43,209 nt of DNA from an uncultured Oscillospiraceae bacterium. Its GTDB lineage: Bacteria > Bacillota > Clostridia > Oscillospirales > Oscillospiraceae. Where the stretch lies: positions 1 through 43,209 of the forward strand of contig CAAFPE010000007.1 of the NCBI GenBank assembly GCA_900764755.1. The letters run 5' to 3'. Shown here piece after piece: positions 39,006-43,209 of this stretch. A model generated the notes under the pieces. It saw nothing but the letters and a program-made list of their open reading frames with translations, was not told where the DNA came from and searched no databases. The first letter of the stretch is position 1; each line of letters starts with the position of its first letter. The position numbers and the translations under genes are program-made.

Positions 39006-40382
39006 ATGGGGAGACAGGGAGACACCATCGCTGCCGTGGCCACCCCCGCCGGACCGGGGGCCATCGGTATTCTGCGGCTGTCCGGTCCCAGGGCGGCGGA
39101 CATCACTGCCGCCTGCTTCCGGCCCCTGGGGCGGAAGGGCCTTTTGGAGCATCCGCCCCGTACACTGGTGTATGGCAGTCTGCTGGACTGTGAGGGCCAG
39201 GTCATCGACCAGGTGCTGTGCACTTACAGCCGCGGGCCGTCCAGTTACACCGGGGAGGATACGGCGGAACTCCACTGCCACGGCTCCCCCATGGTCCTCT
39301 CCCTGGGGCTGGAGGCCCTCTTTGCCCAGGGGGCGCGCCAGGCCGGGCCTGGGGAGTTCACCCAGCGTGCCTTTCTCAACGGGCGGCTGGATCTGGCCCA
39401 GGCGGAAGGGGTGGCCGACCTGCTGGACGCCCGGAGCCGGGAGGGGGCCCGCCATGCGGCGGGCCAGCTGTCCGGCGCCCTGTCCCGCAGGATCGCCTCC
39501 ATATACTCCGCCCTGGTGGATGTGATGGCCCATTTCCACGCGGTGCTGGACTATCCGGACGAGGACATCGCCCCCTTCACCCAGGAGCAGCTCGCCCGGG
39601 ACCTTGGCGCCCAGCAGCAGGCCCTGAAGGCTCTGCTGTCCACCTATCAGCGGGGCCGCCGCCTGAGCCAAGGCGTGAAATGCGCCATTGTGGGGCGGCC
39701 CAACGCAGGCAAATCCTCTCTGCTCAACGCCCTGGCGGGCTATGACCGGGCCATCGTGACCGACATCCCTGGGACCACCCGGGACACGGTGGAGGAGACG
39801 GTGGAGCTGGGGGGCGTGCCCCTGCGGCTCATCGACACGGCGGGTCTCCGGGATAGTGGCGACCCCATCGAGCAGCTGGGGGTAGAGCGCAGCCGCCGGG
39901 CGATGGAGGAGGCGGAGCTCATCCTGGTGGTGCTGGACCAGTCCCGGCCCGCCGGCGGGGAGGACGCCGCTCTGATCCAGGCTGCGTCGGAGCGGGCCCC
40001 CACCATCGTGGTCCTGAATAAGCGGGACCTGCCCTGTCAGCTGGAGTGGACGGAGCAGCTGGATCTGGCCGCCTCCGTCCCGGTCTGCGCCAAAACAGGG
40101 GCGGGCCTGGACGATTTGGCGGAGCTGGTGGCCCGGACCTTCCCCCGGGATACCGGTTCCGGCTATGGGGAACTGCTCACCAACCAGCGCCAGGCGGAGG
40201 CCGCCGGCCGTGCGCTGGAGGCCGTCCGCCGGGCTGGGGAGGCTCTGGACCTGGGGGTCACCCCCGACGCCCTGCTCACCGACGTGGAGGAGGCCCTGGC
40301 CGCCCTGGGGGAGCTCACCGGCCAGTCGGTGCGGGACGACGTCACCGACCGGATCTTCCAGCGCTTCTGCGTGGGAAAATAG
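39006..40382 (+). CDS. mnmE: tRNA uridine-5-carboxymethylaminomethyl(34) synthesis GTPase MnmE
   Basis: MnmE with MnmG modifies the wobble uridine of several tRNAs. The 458-residue product has the folate-binding N-terminal domain, the helical domain, and an inserted G domain with GRPNAGKSS (230-238), DTAG and NKRD. The C-terminal FCVGK carries the conserved catalytic cysteine. The ATG at 39006 follows AGGAGGG; an earlier TTG frame would include the DnaA-box region. mnmG, usually next to it, is not in the window. Confidence 0.97.
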   Translation: MGRQGDTIAAVATPAGPGAIGILRLSGPRAADITAACFRPLGRKGLLEHPPRTLVYGSLLDCEGQVIDQVLCTYSRGPSSYTGEDTAELHCHGSPMVLSLGLEALFAQGARQAGPGEFTQRAFLNGRLDLAQAEGVADLLDARSREGARHAAGQLSGALSRRIASIYSALVDVMAHFHAVLDYPDEDIAPFTQEQLARDLGAQQQALKALLSTYQRGRRLSQGVKCAIVGRPNAGKSSLLNALAGYDRAIVTDIPGTTRDTVEETVELGGVPLRLIDTAGLRDSGDPIEQLGVERSRRAMEEAELILVVLDQSRPAGGEDAALIQAASERAPTIVVLNKRDLPCQLEWTEQLDLAASVPVCAKTGAGLDDLAELVARTFPRDTGSGYGELLTNQRQAEAAGRALEAVRRAGEALDLGVTPDALLTDVEEALAALGELTGQSVRDDVTDRIFQRFCVGK

Positions 40383-40393
40383 GGCAGCTTCCC

Positions 40394-40422
40394 TTGCACG
40401 TCCACCGCTTCCGGCGTACAAT
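40394..40422 (+). promoter_or_regulatory. Promoter of the AAA+/VWA pair
   Basis: TTGCAC (40394-40399) and TACAAT (40417-40422) are separated by 17 bases, 12 bases after the mnmE stop. A short hairpin CGCCC-CACA-GGGCG follows in the leader. Confidence 0.75.
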
Positions 40423-40478
40423 AAAGACCCGCCCCACAGGGCGGAGATCTGGAATTTTTGCCCCAAGGAGGGTTTTTG

Positions 40479-41399
40479 ATGGATATTTGGAAGGAATTGA
40501 AGCAGGAGGGGGTGGACCCCGGCCTGCTGGAGGAGGTCCAGGCCTTCCGGGACGCCCACCCCGTTTCGCCGGAGGCTGCCGGGCGGGTGCCCTGTCCCCG
40601 CTTTCTCTACTACGGCAAGGAGATCTGGGAGGGGGCGGCCGCCGCCCTGCTGTGCGGGGAGCATCTGCTCCTGGCCGGCCCCAAGGCCACAGGCAAAAAT
40701 GTGCTGGCGGAGAATCTGGCCGCCGCCTTCGGCCGCCCTGCCTGGGACGTGTCCATGTATGTCAACGTGGATGCCGCCGCCCTCATCGGAGCGGACACCC
40801 TCCAGGATGGACAGGTCGCCTTCCGGGAGGGCCCCGTCTGCCAGTGTGCCCGGCTGGGGGGCTTTGGCGTGCTGGACGAGGTGAACATGGCCAAAAATGA
40901 GGCCCTGGCCGTCCTCCACGCCACCCTGGACTTCCGCCGGGTCATCGACGTCCCCGGCTATCAGCGGATTCCTCTGGACCCCGCCGCCCGGTTCATCGGC
41001 ACTATGAACTACGGCTATGCCGGAACCCGTGAACTGAACGAGGCTTTGGTCTCCCGCTTCGTGGTACTGGATATGCCGGTCATCTCCCAGGAGAACCTGC
41101 AAAAACTTCTGCGCCAGGGCTTCCCAGAGCTGAAAACCACCTGGGTGGAACAGTTCTCCGCCCTGTTCCAGGATCTGCGGCAGAAGTGCGACAGCGGGGA
41201 GATCTCCACCAAGGCTCTGGATCTTCGGGGCCTGCTGTCCGCCCTCCACCTGATGGAGAAGGGGATCTCCTCCGGCCAGGCCCTGGAGCTGGGCATCGTC
41301 AACAAGGCCTTCGACCCCTTCGAGCGCCAGCTGGTGGCCGACGCGGTGTGGAGCCGCATCCCCCGGGATGCGGACCGGGGCCGCCTGTTCGGAGTCTGA
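40479..41399 (+). CDS. MoxR/NorQ-type AAA+ ATPase
   Basis: The 306-residue protein has a AAA+ core: Walker A GPKATGKN (the last residue Asn where Ser/Thr is usual), Walker B VLDEVNMAKNEAL, and sensor-1 region FIGTMNYGYAGTRELNEAL followed by SRF. MoxR-class ATPases remodel or activate partner proteins together with VWA-domain proteins. The next gene is such a partner, 1 base downstream. ATG 40479 lies 6 bases after AAGGAGGG. The target protein is not identified. Confidence 0.9.
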   Translation: MDIWKELKQEGVDPGLLEEVQAFRDAHPVSPEAAGRVPCPRFLYYGKEIWEGAAAALLCGEHLLLAGPKATGKNVLAENLAAAFGRPAWDVSMYVNVDAAALIGADTLQDGQVAFREGPVCQCARLGGFGVLDEVNMAKNEALAVLHATLDFRRVIDVPGYQRIPLDPAARFIGTMNYGYAGTRELNEALVSRFVVLDMPVISQENLQKLLRQGFPELKTTWVEQFSALFQDLRQKCDSGEISTKALDLRGLLSALHLMEKGISSGQALELGIVNKAFDPFERQLVADAVWSRIPRDADRGRLFGV

Positions 41400-41400
41400 T

Positions 41401-43122
41401 ATGGACCGGCAGGACATTGAGGCCCGCCGGGCAGACAACCAGGTGTGGAACGGGGCGGAGGACTACGGCGTCCGCTCCGACTTCCACGCCTTCGACCCGG
41501 AGGGCGGGGCCGACCTGTACTTCAACACGGTCATCGGCCTGGTCCATCACTACTACGACTTCCGCCGCTTCAAGCCCCTGTTCAACACCTTCCAGAGCCA
41601 GTTCAGCGGCGAGCTGTACACCGACCTGTTCTGGCTGGGGCTGGAGGGGGCGGTCTATCACCGGGCCCGGGGGGACCGTCCAGTGCTGGACGGGCTGCGG
41701 CGGGAATACGCCGCCCGAGCCGTTGCCCAGGGGCGGAAGCAGGCCGTCCGTGAGAGCCTGGACAACCTCCGCTGCGCCTGGTTCCAGCGGGCTCTGGGGC
41801 AGCCTGGGCCTGAGGACGACTGGGAGCGGGGGGTGCTGGACGCCCTCTCCTTTCCCCCGGGGCTGAATGAGGAGCAGCTGAAGGACCGGATGGAGGCCAT
41901 GCTCCACCGCTACTTCCGCCGCGCCCGGCGGAGCGTCACCGACCGCCAGTGGGCCGCCTGGGCAGGGCGGGATATGCTCTACGGGAACAAGAAGCGGGGT
42001 GGGCTGGTGCGGGGGAATGCCCTGCGCCGCCTGGGCCAGTCCGGCGGCGGCCCAGTTGAGGCGGGCGGCCGGAAATTTTTCTGGCAGAAAAAGCACCTGT
42101 TCCATCTGGGTCAGGGGCGGACCCGGGAGCAGGTGCTGCGGGACTATGTGGAGAACTGCTTCGGCGTGTCCATGCTCCCACCGGGGGAGCTGGCCGCCGC
42201 AGAGCAGGCCCTGTGCACCGGAAGCCACAAAAACTGCCGCCTCCACTTCACCCGGGGGGTGCTGCCCCAGGGGGAGGTGGACGGGGAGACCGCCTGGGAG
42301 CGCTCCGCCTTCCAGGCCCAGCGGGAGAAGAATCGGGCTTATTTCCGGGAAAACCTGGTGCGGAACCGGCTCATCATCGCCCAGCTGTCCCAGCGGCTGC
42401 AAAACACCATCCTGCTCCAAAGCGACGTCACCGACAGCCGCGCCCGTGCGGGCCTCCTCCAGCCCCGGCTGGCCTGGCGGGCCCCCGCCCTCCGGGACCA
42501 GCGGGTCTTTCTCCAGCGGAAGCAGAGCGAGCTGGGCGAGCTTTCGGTGGACATCCTGCTGGACGCCTCCGCCTCCCAGAACCAGCAGCAGGAGAAGCTG
42601 TCCACCCAGGCCTATCTCATCGCCGAGAGCCTCACCCGCTGTCAGATTCCGGTGCGGGTGACCTCCTTCTGCTCCGTCAGCGGCTGCACCGTCCTGCGGA
42701 TCCTCCGGGACTACCATGAGGCGGGGAAGAATGACGCCATCTTCGACTATGTCTCCGCCGGCTGGAACCGGGACGGCTTGGCCCTGAGGGCCATGGGCTG
42801 GCTGATGGACCGCAGCCCCTGTGACCACCGGCTGTTCATCCTGCTCTCAGACGCCAACCCCAACGACGACCAGAAAATTCCCGCCGCCGGACGCCTCCCT
42901 AAGGATTACAGCGGGAAGGCCGGTGTGCAGGACACGGCGGACGAGGCCGCCCTCCTCCGCCGCCGGGGCATGGCTCCGGTGTGCGTCTTTACCGGGCGGG
43001 ATGCCGACCTGGCCGCCGCCCACAGGATCTATGGGCGGGACCTGACCCGCATCCCCTCCATCGGCTGGTTCGCCGACACAGTGGGCAAGCTGATCCAGGG
43101 CCGAATCCAGAATATGGGCTGA
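41401..43122 (+). CDS. VWA-domain protein (NorD/CobT-like), partner of the AAA+ ATPase
   Basis: The 573-residue protein has a C-terminal von Willebrand factor A domain with a complete MIDAS start D388-A-S390-A-S392 and downstream NRDGLALR and LLSDANPND. The N-terminal 380 residues are rich in Arg and aromatic residues and were not recognised. The gene starts 1 base after the AAA+ stop, so translation is coupled. MoxR-VWA pairs act as chaperones for metal insertion or enzyme activation; here no client gene is visible in the window. Confidence 0.88.
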   Translation: MDRQDIEARRADNQVWNGAEDYGVRSDFHAFDPEGGADLYFNTVIGLVHHYYDFRRFKPLFNTFQSQFSGELYTDLFWLGLEGAVYHRARGDRPVLDGLRREYAARAVAQGRKQAVRESLDNLRCAWFQRALGQPGPEDDWERGVLDALSFPPGLNEEQLKDRMEAMLHRYFRRARRSVTDRQWAAWAGRDMLYGNKKRGGLVRGNALRRLGQSGGGPVEAGGRKFFWQKKHLFHLGQGRTREQVLRDYVENCFGVSMLPPGELAAAEQALCTGSHKNCRLHFTRGVLPQGEVDGETAWERSAFQAQREKNRAYFRENLVRNRLIIAQLSQRLQNTILLQSDVTDSRARAGLLQPRLAWRAPALRDQRVFLQRKQSELGELSVDILLDASASQNQQQEKLSTQAYLIAESLTRCQIPVRVTSFCSVSGCTVLRILRDYHEAGKNDAIFDYVSAGWNRDGLALRAMGWLMDRSPCDHRLFILLSDANPNDDQKIPAAGRLPKDYSGKAGVQDTADEAALLRRRGMAPVCVFTGRDADLAAAHRIYGRDLTRIPSIGWFADTVGKLIQGRIQNMG

Positions 43123-43165
43123 GCAAGATATAGAACAAGCCCCCTGGGGCCGGGGAGGCGCGGCC

Positions 43166-43176
43166 GGGGGGGGGGG
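43166..43176. repeat. Eleven-base G homopolymer near the window end
   Basis: A run of 11 G lies 44 bases after the VWA gene stop, inside very GC-rich sequence. Such runs vary in length by slippage or are mis-read. No gene is seen in 43123-43209. Confidence 0.9.
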
Positions 43177-43209
43177 CGTTCGAAGGCAAGATCCGCCGCA
43201 TCGCGGAAC

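Noticed and set aside
38907..41438. An 843-residue open frame on the minus strand across mnmE and the AAA+ gene
   Set aside because: It lies opposite two well-supported genes and has no family resemblance. Long antisense frames are expected in GC-rich sequence with strong third-position bias.
1..43209. CRISPR array, insertion sequence or prophage
   Set aside because: No regularly spaced direct repeats with unique spacers, no transposase or integrase and no phage structural genes were seen on either strand.

Overview
The window comes from a GC-rich Gram-positive anaerobe, most likely a member of the Clostridia in the Oscillospirales (Flavonifractor/Pseudoflavonifractor-like gut bacteria). Four things point there: the gene order of the S10-spc-alpha ribosomal cluster with adk-map-KOW protein-infA-rpmJ inserted before rpsM; strong AGGAGG ribosome binding sites almost everywhere; a Spo0A-family regulator; and rubrerythrin. 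The family placement is an inference from gene content and style, not from a search.

Region 1 (1-640) holds degenerate tandem repeats, a clear sigma-A promoter (TTGACA-N18-TATGAT at 339-368) and a structured 5' leader. Region 2 (641-17282) is the ribosomal superoperon, all on the + strand: rpsJ, rplC, rplD, rplW, rplB, rpsS, rplV, rpsC, rplP, rpmC, rpsQ, rplN, rplX, rplE, rpsZ, then a 456-base break with its own strong promoter, then rpsH, rplF, rplR, rpsE, rpmD, rplO, secY, adk, map, a KOW-domain RNA-binding protein, infA, rpmJ, rpsM, rpsK, rpsD, rpoA and rplQ, closed by an intrinsic terminator. Several genes (rplC, rpsH, rpoA, rplQ) are preceded by long hairpin-rich gaps that look like autoregulatory leaders. 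L3 and S3 carry tandem duplications in their C-terminal tails.

Region 3 (17283-27778) is metabolic. It has a tRNA-Ser(CGA) with its own terminator; a minus-strand operon of an SLC1-type symporter with pxpB-pxpC-pxpA (ATP-dependent 5-oxoprolinase); a divergent PLP aminotransferase; a LysR regulator facing an RraA/HMG-aldolase-like protein; nicotinate phosphoribosyltransferase; and rubrerythrin. The symporter lacks the side-chain-carboxylate-binding arginine of glutamate transporters, which suits a 5-oxoproline carrier feeding the Pxp enzyme.

Region 4 (27779-38613) is mixed accessory content. It includes a membrane GT2 glycosyltransferase, a secreted stalk-domain protein, a Spo0A paralogue whose phospho-acceptor aspartate is glutamate, a TSCPD protein, and a minus-strand run of dCMP deaminase, cysteine desulfurase-like, MATE and MBL-fold genes. 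A small membrane zinc-ribbon protein and a FAD-dependent dehydrogenase with a CxxCxxCxxxC cluster follow.

Region 5 (38614-43209) has a run of DnaA-box sequences upstream of mnmE, then a separately promoted AAA+ ATPase / VWA-domain pair of unknown target. No CRISPR array, insertion sequence or phage gene was seen. The most interesting candidates are the Spo0A D-to-E paralogue, the putative 5-oxoproline uptake and cleavage operon, the AAA+/VWA pair, the ferredoxin-like cysteine cluster in the FAD protein, and the DnaA-box cluster.
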